A stretch of 64,000 nt of DNA from Methanolinea sp. (GTDB lineage: Archaea > Halobacteriota > Methanomicrobia > Methanomicrobiales > Methanospirillaceae), in contig JADFCY010000004.1 in NCBI GenBank assembly GCA_018263335.1, positions 1 to 64,000 on the forward strand. The letters are read 5' to 3'. Both the position numbers and the translations under genes were made by a program. Under the pieces are notes generated by a model, which worked only from the letters and a program-made list of their open reading frames with translations, ran no database searches and was not told where the DNA came from. Position 1 is the stretch's first letter; each line of letters begins with the position of its first letter. Shown here piece by piece: positions 53,059-61,887 of the stretch.

Positions 53059-54501
53059 ATGCTCATTGGTATGGACGTCGGCGGGACCAATACAGACATT
53101 GCCATGGTGGACGATGAGGTCACCTCAGTAAAAGTCCCCAATACCCTTGGTGTCCGTCAGGTTCTGGGCCGCATCCGCAGGCCGGGACGGCTCGCGGTGA
53201 GTACCTCCACACCCCTCAACAGGGTGCTGGCCGGTCCCCCCATGAAAGTGCAGACAATCCTCATTCCCGGCCCTGGCCTCTCCTGGCCAGGCAGCATCCG
53301 CGGTGCGATAAACCACAGGGGTGAGGTCGTTGAGAGTATCGATCGCGAAGAAGTCGACGCGGCGCTTTCTGTTCGCGGGGACGTCCTCGCTGTCGCCGGG
53401 AAGTTCTCGGTGAGGAACCCTTCGCTTGAGCAGGAGGTGGCTGCGCGTGCACTGCACCACTACCCCGAAGAGAAGATTGCGGTCAGTCATCATCTCGGCG
53501 CCCTCAACTTTCCAGGCAGGGTGGCAACCACAAGGCTGAATGCCAAAATAAGGGAGACAGTTACCCTCCTTGCGAAAGAGATCGGAGCAGAATATCGCGA
53601 TTTTTTCTTCTTCAAGGGTGATGCGGGCCTCATTCCACCCGACCAGGCAGTCAGGAATCCTTCAGTCCTCTATCGTTCAAGTGCGGCAGCAGTTGCCCTC
53701 GGGGCATTCTACCTGAGTGGAATCGCGGAGTGCCTGGTGGTGGACGTTGGCGGGACCACGACGGACCTTGTCCCCCTCTCCGGTGGCAGGCCCGTGATGG
53801 AGACCCTCGTCTCCGACAACGAGAGAACCGTCACGACCGCGGTCGCCGCACAATCGATCCCATATGGCGGGGATTCGTTAATAGAAGGGAGGCTTTGTCC
53901 CACGCGGGTGGGAAATGCCATCGCGTTCGGCGGGGACCGTCCAACACTTACCGATGCGCTGAACGTAACAGGCTGCGGGATAGGGGATGCTGCTGCATCA
54001 CGAAAAATTACCCCTTCGACCGCTTTTGAGGTATTGGAAGAGTATTATTCCCGCGTATCTCGGGCTGTTGCCATGCATGGCGTGCGGAGGCTTGTCGGTT
54101 CCGGCTACCTCGCACCCTTCCTGGTACCTGAGATCGCGCGCCGCACCGGGACTTTTGTGACAATCCCTCCTCATTGGGACTGTGCGAATGCCGTGGGGGT
54201 TGCGATCTCACGCGTAAGCCTCACCCTTCATGCGAGGTTCGACTCGGGCCGGGGCGTCGTGGTCTTCAATGGTGAGCCACAGGAACTGCGGAAGATGGGA
54301 GACGAAGAGGCAGTGCTCGAGCGGTGCAAGGAAGAGGTGCGGCAAAGGGCGCTTGCAGCAGGGGCGGATCCACGCGACGTAGAGGACGTGGAGGTGCTTT
54401 CCTTCCATGCCTACGATGTCATCCGGGGTGCCTACAGGAGCGCACGCATCGCGGATGTGGTGGTCCAGATCGCCCCGGGTATCACGGCGGAGGCGCCATG
54501 A
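53059..54501 (+). CDS. Hydantoinase/oxoprolinase family protein (HyuA-like)
   Basis: A 480-residue member of the actin-fold HyuA family. The N-terminal phosphate loop MDVGGTNTDIAMVDD and a second VVDVGGTTTDLVPLSGG near residue 230 are clear. YGGDSLIEG and AFGGDRPTLTDALNVTGCG follow. It is shorter than bacterial HyuA and has no HyuB partner here. Methanogen members of this kind have no proven reaction. It overlaps the deacetylase gene by 4 nt, so the two are coupled. Confidence 0.85.
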   Translation: MLIGMDVGGTNTDIAMVDDEVTSVKVPNTLGVRQVLGRIRRPGRLAVSTSTPLNRVLAGPPMKVQTILIPGPGLSWPGSIRGAINHRGEVVESIDREEVDAALSVRGDVLAVAGKFSVRNPSLEQEVAARALHHYPEEKIAVSHHLGALNFPGRVATTRLNAKIRETVTLLAKEIGAEYRDFFFFKGDAGLIPPDQAVRNPSVLYRSSAAAVALGAFYLSGIAECLVVDVGGTTTDLVPLSGGRPVMETLVSDNERTVTTAVAAQSIPYGGDSLIEGRLCPTRVGNAIAFGGDRPTLTDALNVTGCGIGDAAASRKITPSTAFEVLEEYYSRVSRAVAMHGVRRLVGSGYLAPFLVPEIARRTGTFVTIPPHWDCANAVGVAISRVSLTLHARFDSGRGVVVFNGEPQELRKMGDEEAVLERCKEEVRQRALAAGADPRDVEDVEVLSFHAYDVIRGAYRSARIADVVVQIAPGITAEAP

Positions 54502-55577
54502 GGACTGCGCTGGTATTTCATCCGCGGTATCTCCTCCACGAGCAGTCACGCGAACACCCCGAGCGGCGTGAGAGGCTCTCTTATACCATCGATCAGGTCA
54601 GGGAAGAGGGCCTGTTTGACCACCCCCTGATAACAAACCTCACCCCCGCAGAAGCCCCGTGGGACGCGGCCGCCCGGGTACACATTCCGGAATACCTCCA
54701 CTTCCTGGAGGAAGCGAGTAAAAAGGGGGGGTTCATCGACTTTGACACGAGCATTCCCCCCGGCCTCCTCTCCAGCGCATTGCTCGCGGCAGGAGGAGCC
54801 ATTCGGGCCGCTGATGCGGTGATTTCCGGGGAGGCAGTGAACGCATTTGCCCTGGTAAGGCCCCCTGGACACCATGCCCGCCCGGGGACGGGTGCGGGGT
54901 TCTGCTACCTGAACAATATTGCCATCATGACCCGGCATGTGCAGGAGAAGGGAATAAGGAGAGTGATGATCCTTGACTGGGACGCGCACCATGGGGACGG
55001 AACCCAGCAGATCTTCTACGATGATCCGTCTGTCCTCTTCACGTCCATCCACCAGTGGCCATTTTACCCGGGATCAGGCAGTGTCGACGAGATTGGGTCA
55101 GGCGACGGTGAAGGGTTCACCGCGAATATGCCAGTCCCTGCAGGGACCGGCGATGAGAGCTACCATTACCTCTTCGATTGCGTGATTGCTCCACTCGCAA
55201 GGGAGTTTTCCCCTGATCTGATCGCGATTTCGGCGGGCCAGGACAACCATTTCACCGACCCGCTCACGGGGCTCGCCCTCACCGCGAGGGGTTATGCAGA
55301 ACTGATGAAGAAGGCCGTTTTGCTGGCTGAAACCCTCTGCGGGGGAAGACTGGTCGCAGTCCTCGAGGGAGGGTACAGCGTGGAAGGAGGGCTGCCGTAC
55401 ACGAACCTCGGGATCATCGCCGCGATGGCAGGCCTTGATCTTTCGAATATCCGCGAACCCGAAGCGTACCATGGATGGCTGGTAAGAGCAATGGATCCTT
55501 CAGCCCACGCAAAGGTAAAAGAGCACGCTGCAGCCCTCCGCGCGAACCTTTCACCGTACTGGAGTTGTTTTGAATGA
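54498..55577 (+). CDS. Histone-deacetylase superfamily enzyme (AcuC / acetylpolyamine amidohydrolase type)
   Basis: A 359-residue zinc deacetylase. The active-site blocks are complete: LVRPPGHHARPGTGAGFCYL near residue 120 and the zinc ligands in LDWDAHHGDGTQQIFY near residue 160, with ISAGQDNH near residue 245 and VLEGGYS near 295. Possible substrates are acetyl-lysine in a protein such as the acyl-CoA synthetase two genes upstream (as AcuC does for Acs in Bacillus) or acetylpolyamines, given the putrescine-forming enzyme just downstream. ATG 54498 overlaps the HyuA-like stop. Confidence 0.9.
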   Translation: MRTALVFHPRYLLHEQSREHPERRERLSYTIDQVREEGLFDHPLITNLTPAEAPWDAAARVHIPEYLHFLEEASKKGGFIDFDTSIPPGLLSSALLAAGGAIRAADAVISGEAVNAFALVRPPGHHARPGTGAGFCYLNNIAIMTRHVQEKGIRRVMILDWDAHHGDGTQQIFYDDPSVLFTSIHQWPFYPGSGSVDEIGSGDGEGFTANMPVPAGTGDESYHYLFDCVIAPLAREFSPDLIAISAGQDNHFTDPLTGLALTARGYAELMKKAVLLAETLCGGRLVAVLEGGYSVEGGLPYTNLGIIAAMAGLDLSNIREPEAYHGWLVRAMDPSAHAKVKEHAAALRANLSPYWSCFE

Positions 55578-55595
55578 ATGGAATGAAAACGGCGT

Positions 55596-55703
55596 ATGCT
55601 GTTTGTTGCGATGAGAGATGAGAAGGATCACATCATTGATTTTGTGATGCGCGCATACAGAAAGAAACACACCTGGGACCATCTTGTCTCACATTCACGC
55701 TGA
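55596..55703 (+). CDS. Very small ORF, 35 residues
   Basis: ATG 55596 to TGA 55701-55703 encodes MLFVAMRDEKDHIIDFVMRA and 15 more residues ending HTWDHLVSHSR. It is helical, with several His. No ribosome site of quality and no known family; it may be a gene fragment. ATG 55611 is an alternative start. Confidence 0.25.
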   Translation: MLFVAMRDEKDHIIDFVMRAYRKKHTWDHLVSHSR

Positions 55704-55809
55704 TGAAGACCACGGGTGCGGTTCTCATTCCGAAAGGGGATGAACACCGGTTGGCTGGGCAGAAAAAATTGATACCACGAAGGAATTTCCATCTAAAATT
55801 GAGGGCTGC

Positions 55810-57714
55810 ATGAATTCGGCGAAGAGCTCACCTCGCATCCGCCTGGGACTGGTCCAGGCAACTGCCGGGCCGGATCCTGGGGAGAACCTGGAGAAGACTG
55901 AAACGTTGATCGAAGAGGCTTTTTGCGGGGGAGCGCAGGTTGTCTGTCTCCAGGAGCTCTTCTCCGCGCCGTATTTCCCAAGGGTCCAGGGTATTGACGC
56001 GAGGCGGTATGCAGAGAGGATACCGGGAGAGACGACCCGGGTACTGGGGCTTCTTGCGAAGCGGCATGGCGGCGTGATCATCGCGCCCATCTTTGAACAG
56101 GGGGACACGGGGCGTCTCTATAACTCGGCGGTCATTATCCGCCATGACGGCATGACGGGTGGCGTGTACCGAAAGGTACATGTCCCGCATGACCCGCATT
56201 ATTACGAGAAGGAGTACTTCTCCCCCGGGTCTTCTTATATGGTGGAGGACACCCCCTTCGGACGTCTGGCAGTCCTCATCTGCTACGACCAGTGGTTTCC
56301 TGAAGCAGCGAGGGCGGTATCGCTGATGGGGGCCCAGGTCATCTTCTACCCTACCGCACTTGGCACAATCAGGGATATGGAGGACCCCGTCGAGGGTGAC
56401 TGGCATGATGCATGGCAGACGGTCCAGCGGGGCCACGCGATTGCAAACGGCGTTCACCTGGCGGCGGTGAACCGCGTGGGGGTAGAGGGGGAACTCTCAT
56501 TCTTCGGGGGATCGTTCGTCTGCGACGCCTTTGGAAACCTTGTGGCGAAGGCAGGGAGGGGAGAGGAGGTCCTGATCGCAGAGATAGACCTCTCGTTGAA
56601 CGATCTCGTGCGCGAAGGGTGGGGATTTCTCCGGAACCGGCGGCCGGAGACTTATGGCATCCTGGCCGGCAGTATGGGACTTGCGCGGGGCGATACCCCC
56701 AAGGACTGCGGCTTTCGCATGCCTGCGGAATGGGAACCTCACCAGGGGATCCTGCTCTCATGGCCCCATGACAATGGGACGTTCTTTGATCTCTCCGCAG
56801 TGGAACGCACATACCTCGAGATAATACGGGCACTGCAGGGTCGGGAGCGGGTCTATCTCCTTGTCAGGGACCAGGAGATGCGGTCGCGTGTGCAGGGGTT
56901 GCTTGATGGGGGCGGGATCAACCGCGGGCAGGTAAAATTTCATATCCATCCCTACTGCGATGTATGGTTCAGAGATTATGGTCCCACGTTTCTGGTGCAC
57001 GAGCGTGACCCGGCAGTTGCAATGGTGAACTGGAAGTTCAACGCATGGGGAGGCAAATACCCCGAACTGGAAGACGATGACATTGTCCCGTCGATCCTGG
57101 AAAGCGCATTGCAGATCCCTGCATTTACACCAGGCATGGTGCTTGAGGGGGGATCGATTGATGTCGACGGTTGCGGGACTCTCATGACGACCGAACAGTG
57201 CCTCCTCCATCCAAACCGGAACCCATCCCTCTCAAAGGAGCAAATTGAAAAGGTACTCGGGCAATTCCTCGGTGTATCCAGGTTTATCTGGCTGAAGGGG
57301 GGGATTGATGGCGATGATACCGATGGCCATGTTGATGACGTTGCCCGTTTCGTCAGCGAAAAAACCGTCGTCTGTGCAGTCGAGGAGGACAGGGCGGACG
57401 CAAATTACGAAGTCCTCCGGGATAATTACGAGATACTGCGCAGTTCTTCTGCCCATGACGGCTCACCCCTCAGGGTGGTATCGCTCCCCATGCCACGGTC
57501 TTTCCCGGAGCCGGTCCCTGCGAGCTACACCAATTTCTACATCGGAAATGGGGTTGTGCTGGTCCCGACATTCAGTGACCCTGCCGACGGCCGCGCAATC
57601 AGGACGCTCAGGAGTGTCTTCCCGGGAAGGGAGGTATTGGGAATCGAATGCAGTGAGATGATCAGGGGGATGGGTGCCATTCACTGCGTGAGCCAGCAAT
57701 TACCCTCGCCCTGA
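55810..57714 (+). CDS. Fused N-carbamoylputrescine amidase / agmatine deiminase
   Basis: A 634-residue bifunctional protein. Residues about 10-285 are a nitrilase-fold N-carbamoylputrescine amidase with the Glu49-Lys122-Cys158 triad (CLQELF, YRKVH, LICYDQWFPE). Residues about 300-630 are an agmatine deiminase (PPAD family) with WFRDYGPTFLV, EGGSIDVDG, the DGHVDD His and the nucleophile Cys626 in GMGAIHC. Together they would convert agmatine to N-carbamoylputrescine and then to putrescine plus CO2 and NH3. The catalytic order is reversed relative to the chain (second step first). These are normally separate genes, aguB and aguA. Confidence 0.93.
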   Translation: MNSAKSSPRIRLGLVQATAGPDPGENLEKTETLIEEAFCGGAQVVCLQELFSAPYFPRVQGIDARRYAERIPGETTRVLGLLAKRHGGVIIAPIFEQGDTGRLYNSAVIIRHDGMTGGVYRKVHVPHDPHYYEKEYFSPGSSYMVEDTPFGRLAVLICYDQWFPEAARAVSLMGAQVIFYPTALGTIRDMEDPVEGDWHDAWQTVQRGHAIANGVHLAAVNRVGVEGELSFFGGSFVCDAFGNLVAKAGRGEEVLIAEIDLSLNDLVREGWGFLRNRRPETYGILAGSMGLARGDTPKDCGFRMPAEWEPHQGILLSWPHDNGTFFDLSAVERTYLEIIRALQGRERVYLLVRDQEMRSRVQGLLDGGGINRGQVKFHIHPYCDVWFRDYGPTFLVHERDPAVAMVNWKFNAWGGKYPELEDDDIVPSILESALQIPAFTPGMVLEGGSIDVDGCGTLMTTEQCLLHPNRNPSLSKEQIEKVLGQFLGVSRFIWLKGGIDGDDTDGHVDDVARFVSEKTVVCAVEEDRADANYEVLRDNYEILRSSSAHDGSPLRVVSLPMPRSFPEPVPASYTNFYIGNGVVLVPTFSDPADGRAIRTLRSVFPGREVLGIECSEMIRGMGAIHCVSQQLPSP

Positions 57715-57718
57715 CGAT

Positions 57719-58144
57719 TCACCTGGCCTTCACATCCCGTTCTCTCTCCTCCTGGATCGCAGGACTGCCAGGGAAGGAGAGGTGCAGGTGGACAAGCACC
57801 CAGGCGTGACCTGTCCCTTTCAGAACCGCCGTGAACCTGCCTTCCGGGAGCGGAGAATCCCCTGCAAAAGAAGCATGAAATGCACCAAATACCCAGCTGA
57901 TGGTACCAATAGCCTCTATCTGGATGTTCGAAAGCTGAAGATTGGAGAGGTGTTCTGTCTCCCGTTCGAGAAAGACCTCGAGTTGGTCGAGTCCTTGGAA
58001 TAACTTTTCGGTTCCCGGGCCGAATCCCGAGCATCCCGGGTCAGCATGCGAGAGTATTGCGGGGATATCGGCCCGGTTCCAGTACCGTACCAGGAGGTCA
58101 AGGGTATCGAGTACCTGGAGGCAGGTCTGATGACTCGGATTCAT
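57719..58144 (-). CDS. NTF2-like / SnoaL-type protein
   Basis: A 141-residue protein with a cone-shaped NTF2-like fold: an N-terminal helix LLVRYWNRADIPAILSHADP, a Phe/Gly-rich strand turn GCSGFGPGTEKLF, and a final strand pair GRFTAVLKGTGHAWVLVHLH. Relatives include ketosteroid-isomerase-like and DUF4440 proteins, so no reaction can be given. It is convergent with the fusion enzyme, whose stop is 4 nt away. Confidence 0.75.
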   Translation of the reverse strand: MNPSHQTCLQVLDTLDLLVRYWNRADIPAILSHADPGCSGFGPGTEKLFQGLDQLEVFLERETEHLSNLQLSNIQIEAIGTISWVFGAFHASFAGDSPLPEGRFTAVLKGTGHAWVLVHLHLSFPGSPAIQEERERDVKAR

Positions 58145-58513
58145 GCGAATAAGGTATGGATACGAATCGATACAAGCATATCGTCATTTCAGGGATTGGG
58201 ACCTGCAAGACGATGTGCGCTCAAAGGCCATTCTCCCCACCTTTTCACCACCGTTGAGTGCAGATCCTCTTCTCACGTGGGGTGGCCTTTGAAGGTGAAG
58301 GAGAAAATGGGGGACACTTCATTTGCTGAAGCCTTCGGTGTGGTTTCCCTCTTCTGAAGGATTGTGCAGTGCAGGAAGAAAAGCGCGGGATCACACACCA
58401 CTCTGTGGGAAATATCGTCGTCTTGGGAGAACCTGAATATCCTGCATGGGGAATGCAGGGCACCCCGATCCCATTGTCCCTGATAAAAACCAACCGCTCT
58501 CCCCGGCTGTTAC
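58145..58513. other. Non-coding interval before a small Cys ORF
   Basis: No frame in this stretch looks coding. It holds the promoter side of the minus-strand NTF2-like gene and several weak AT-rich blocks, none decisive. Confidence 0.4.
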
Positions 58514-58645
58514 ATGAAGATTGAATTTTGGAAGATTACGAAAAATTTCGGCGTAATTCAGGATGAGGTTGTGGATGCATGTAAATTCCCGCATGGCGAG
58601 TGTTCAACACGTTGCATGGTCGGGGAGGTTATCTGTCAAGAGTAG
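58514..58645 (+). CDS. Small Cys-rich ORF, 43 residues
   Basis: ATG 58514 to TAG 58643-58645 encodes 43 residues starting MKIEFWKITKNFGVIQDEVV, followed by DACKFPHGECSTRCMVGEVICQE. The Cys/His spacing (C-x3-H-x2-C-x3-C-x6-C) suggests a small metal- or disulfide-bearing protein. It is more AT-rich than its neighbours. There is no ribosome site, so it would need to be leaderless. Unrecognised, but the sequence looks like a real protein. Confidence 0.45.
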   Translation: MKIEFWKITKNFGVIQDEVVDACKFPHGECSTRCMVGEVICQE

Positions 58646-59052
58646 CGATTGCAGGGGATGATAGGGTATTTGACAAAAAATCGCGGATAGATCACGGAAT
58701 TAACAGGAAATAGGCCGCAAACACTCTTCTAATGAAGGTCACTTCGTGATCTCCTATGAATATGCATCCAGCCTCTTTTTGCGTCGGGGCTGTCGAAGGG
58801 TCCACCCGGAGTGTTTTCGTTTTGTATGCGTGTCCCCCGATGAGAATCATATGATTTTTTCGAGGATGATCCCGAAAGTGCGCCTGGCCCTGCAATCGTT
58901 ACGAGAGAACCGTGATACTGCACCGGCACGATGACAGGCTCTCGAGGGAATGATCTTCATCACTCATGCACCGGAAGCCCTGCTGTGTTGGCTCCCTCTC
59001 ATTTTATACTGGCCATGGTGCAGGGACGGTGAGGGGACAAGGCGGGACTGAT

Positions 59053-59063
59053 GCAAAATTATA
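59053..59063 (+). promoter_or_regulatory. TATA box for the coiled-coil/dinB pair
   Basis: AAAATTATATG about 30 nt before ATG 59089 on the plus strand. Transcription would start at or next to the start codon, giving a leaderless message. Confidence 0.5.
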
Positions 59064-59088
59064 TGAGAATTGGTCATTGAGATGTGTG

Positions 59089-59319
59089 ATGACAGGGGCA
59101 GCCTCTATGGAACCCGGGGATCTGGAGAAGTACGTGGAGAAACTCGAGCAGAGGATCGAGATCCTCGCAAAAGAGAATGCAGCCCTTACCATGACCCTGA
59201 ATAAGATGATGAGGGAGAACATGAAGCTCAAATCTGAAATACACAACCTTGAGAAGAAACTCTCGCTGGTGGATGCCGATCCTTCCGTTCACCTCGATCC
59301 GGAGCTGCAGAAGGAATGA
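59089..59319 (+). CDS. Short coiled-coil protein upstream of dinB
   Basis: A 76-residue protein, almost all one coiled coil (GDLEKYVEKLEQRIEILAKE and following heptads), then a short tail. The helix resembles the N-terminal coil of proteasome-activating nucleotidase, but nothing of the ATPase follows. It overlaps dinB by 4 nt (59316-59319), so translation is coupled. ATG 59107 (MEPGDL) is an alternative start. It may bind or tether Pol IV, which is inference. Confidence 0.7.
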   Translation: MTGAASMEPGDLEKYVEKLEQRIEILAKENAALTMTLNKMMRENMKLKSEIHNLEKKLSLVDADPSVHLDPELQKE

Positions 59320-60476
59320 ACGGCCATGTCCCCTCACCTCCCCTCGAACCATTGCTGCAGGACTCCGACCCGGGCATGCACCTGACCAAAGGAAAATCCC
59401 ATACCCATCGCATCATCCTCCACGCAGACATGGACAGCTTTTATGCGTCCGTGGAGATGCGCGAACATCCGGATCTCAAGGGGAAGCCGGTCGTGATCGG
59501 TGCCGACCCAAGAGAGGGGAGCGGCAGGGGTGTCGTCTGCACCTGCTCCTACGAGGCCAGGAAGTACGGAGTCCGTTCCGCGATGCCCATCTCCCATGCA
59601 TACCAGCTCTGCCCGCATGCGGTATTCCTGCCACCGCGTTTCGCCGTGTATAGCAGGACATCAGAAAGAGTAATGGCTATTCTGCATGGATATGCAGAAA
59701 AGTTCGAGCAGGTGAGTATTGACGAAGCATATCTTGACCTCTCATATCTGGAAGACTTCACAGATGCAGAGCAGATCGCACGGCAGATCAAGGAAGAAAT
59801 CCACCTAAGTGAACAACTCAGCTGTTCGATAGGGATTGGGCCGGGAAAGGTCGTGGCAAAGATCGCGTCCGACCTGCAGAAGCCCGGGGGATTGGTCGTG
59901 ATCACGCCCGGGCAAATAAAGGAGATCCTCTACCCGCTCCCGGTATCAAGGATTCCCGGAGTAGGCAGAAAGACTGGAGAGGCCCTCGTCCAGAGAGGCA
60001 TCTCTACCGTGGGAGATCTCGCAGAGGCGGATATTCAGCAGCTCATGGGGGTATTGGGAAGATGGGCCGTCCCGCTCCAGAAACTGGCAAGAGGGATAGA
60101 TGATTCGGAGGTGAGGGAGCATACGGATAGCAAGTCGATAAGCAGGGAGGTGACATTTGAGACCGATATTGACTCTCCCAGCGTTATACTGGAGACTCTG
60201 GAGGGTATGGCCCGAGAACTTGGCAAAGACCTTGCGGAGCGGAACCTCTTTGCCAGGACTGTCACCGTAAAGATAAGGTTTGCAGATTTCGCAACCTTCA
60301 GCAGGTCACGCTCGCTTCCGTGCCCCACCAGGGATATCCGGGCAATTCTCTCGGCCGCAAGGGACCTTGCCCTGCCCCTCATCTCCAAGAACAGGGTCAG
60401 GCTTGCAGGCCTCCGGCTCTCATCCCTCTCCCACGTCGATCGTAATCAGACGACGATAGGAGAATTCTGCGGGTGA
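59316..60476 (+). CDS. dinB: DNA polymerase IV (Y-family, DinB)
   Basis: A 386-residue translesion polymerase. Catalytic carboxylates appear in LHADMDSFYASVE near residue 35 and VSIDEAYLDLSYLE near residue 135. The helix-hairpin segment SRIPGVGRKTGEALVQRG is near residue 210, and the little-finger domain follows. The C-terminus QTTIGEFCG fits a PCNA-interacting motif (Q378-x2-I381-x2-F384). The first about 25 residues are an extra tail before the core; ATG at residue 21 is another possible start. Confidence 0.95.
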   Translation: MNGHVPSPPLEPLLQDSDPGMHLTKGKSHTHRIILHADMDSFYASVEMREHPDLKGKPVVIGADPREGSGRGVVCTCSYEARKYGVRSAMPISHAYQLCPHAVFLPPRFAVYSRTSERVMAILHGYAEKFEQVSIDEAYLDLSYLEDFTDAEQIARQIKEEIHLSEQLSCSIGIGPGKVVAKIASDLQKPGGLVVITPGQIKEILYPLPVSRIPGVGRKTGEALVQRGISTVGDLAEADIQQLMGVLGRWAVPLQKLARGIDDSEVREHTDSKSISREVTFETDIDSPSVILETLEGMARELGKDLAERNLFARTVTVKIRFADFATFSRSRSLPCPTRDIRAILSAARDLALPLISKNRVRLAGLRLSSLSHVDRNQTTIGEFCG

Positions 60477-60583
60477 CTTCAAGGATGGCAGGACCTGCGG
60501 GGCAAGGGCATGGCATGCCGCTGTGCCTGGTGCGGGTGTGAAAAAAGTATTGTGGGAGTTTCCTGTGGTGGACTCCTTGACTG

Positions 60584-60985
60584 CTACAGGATACAGGACA
60601 CAGAGAACACAAACTTCTCTATCTTTCCTGATGCGGTCACCTTCTGGTGATACTCGATCATGGAAGATTGCACGTTTGCGTTCCCCTGCATGGAATTCTG
60701 ATTCACCCAGGCAGATACTGTACCCTGTGCGTAAGGACGAGGCAGGGAGACGGAACCGACGTGGTCGGTTACACCTTGAGCCGTGGTCAAATCTCCTTCC
60801 TTCTGAAGGGACGATAGGGTGCATAAGGAGTAGAGATCGTCCAGGGATTGGGGGGATTCCAGCTGCGGGTCATAGACGGAATTTCCCTGGAAATCCGTGA
60901 CCAGTGAAGCTCCTGCCGGGGAAAGAATCCCTATGCAGATCAGAATGAATCCTGGCAGTATGAGGTTCCGGTTCAGGTACTCCAA
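60584..60985 (-). CDS. Secreted hypothetical protein
   Basis: A 133-residue protein with a signal peptide (LNRNLILPGFILICIGILSP, cleavage near residue 27) and a polar, Ser/Gln-rich mature part containing two Cys. No domain recognised. Similar short exported proteins of unknown role are common in Methanomicrobiales. It is convergent with dinB (107-nt gap). Confidence 0.6.
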   Translation of the reverse strand: MEYLNRNLILPGFILICIGILSPAGASLVTDFQGNSVYDPQLESPQSLDDLYSLCTLSSLQKEGDLTTAQGVTDHVGSVSLPRPYAQGTVSAWVNQNSMQGNANVQSSMIEYHQKVTASGKIEKFVFSVSCIL

Positions 60986-61222
60986 TGTATGTTCACCTCC
61001 TACATCTTGCGTTCGGGAAACAAGACGCTGACTGGGCCATATTCCGTGCGGGTATGGCCAAGCTGCCTTTCCCGGGCGTCAGGTGGCGGGTATGCACTTT
61101 CCTGGCGCCAATGAGTGTTATGCGGTATGCGGTATTTATAATAATTGAACCAAGGGGTTTGTATCATAAGAAGATTCGTGAAGGGAAAAGACTAAACATC
61201 CCATGTGAGGAAATGCTCATGT

Positions 61223-61708
61223 ATGGCGGGGGCAGTTGCCAGGAAAGAGGATGCAGAGGCGATAAATGAGCTGCGCCAGTACCTGCAGGAGATAGACGTT
61301 TCCATAGTCAAAGAGTTTGACGAGGGAGAGTTCCGTGGATTCTGGGTGAAATTCGGCGATTATCCGATTCTTATCGAGAACCAGAAGGGAAAATGGTATT
61401 TCATCGTTGCATTCCAGATCACGCTTCCACAGGGGCCGGAACAGGATGCACTGAACGAGTATTATGAAAAGAAAGATCAGCATTTCATATTCGAGCTCAC
61501 AAAGGCATTCACCTCACCTCTGACTGGCTTTTCACGGATCATGGAAAACGGGAAGGTGGTAGGATTCACTCTTTCAAGGTATATCTATCCCTTTTATCAC
61601 GACTTCTGTGTAAAGGACCTTGATAGGGCACTTCAGGCTGTAGTGAGCCAGGGTGCGGAAGGAATCGCCTTCCTCAAGACGATACTCCCCACACATCCTG
61701 AACCTTGA
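61223..61708 (+). CDS. Conserved hypothetical soluble protein
   Basis: A 161-residue protein with alpha/beta appearance: ELRQYLQEIDVSIVKEFDEG, then WVKFGDYPILIENQKGKWYF and FSRIMENGKVVGFTLSRYI. It is well formed and acidic but of no known family. ATG 61223 is preceded by GAGG; GTG 61205 is possible. TATTTATAATAATTG (61133-61147) is a fair TATA element about 80 nt upstream. Confidence 0.75.
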   Translation: MAGAVARKEDAEAINELRQYLQEIDVSIVKEFDEGEFRGFWVKFGDYPILIENQKGKWYFIVAFQITLPQGPEQDALNEYYEKKDQHFIFELTKAFTSPLTGFSRIMENGKVVGFTLSRYIYPFYHDFCVKDLDRALQAVVSQGAEGIAFLKTILPTHPEP

Positions 61709-61887
61709 GGGGGGTGTCTGAATCCTGTTGAAATGACCCCCTTTATTGTTCGTTATTTATTGTCAGGGGGCGATCCCCACCTCGGGAAATATTCTTTACA
61801 CTCTGCAATAACAGACTACTCTCTTCACACTTGTCGTGAATGGGTGAAGGGCTGATTGGCAATTAAAAAAATATGGTATTCTCCTCG

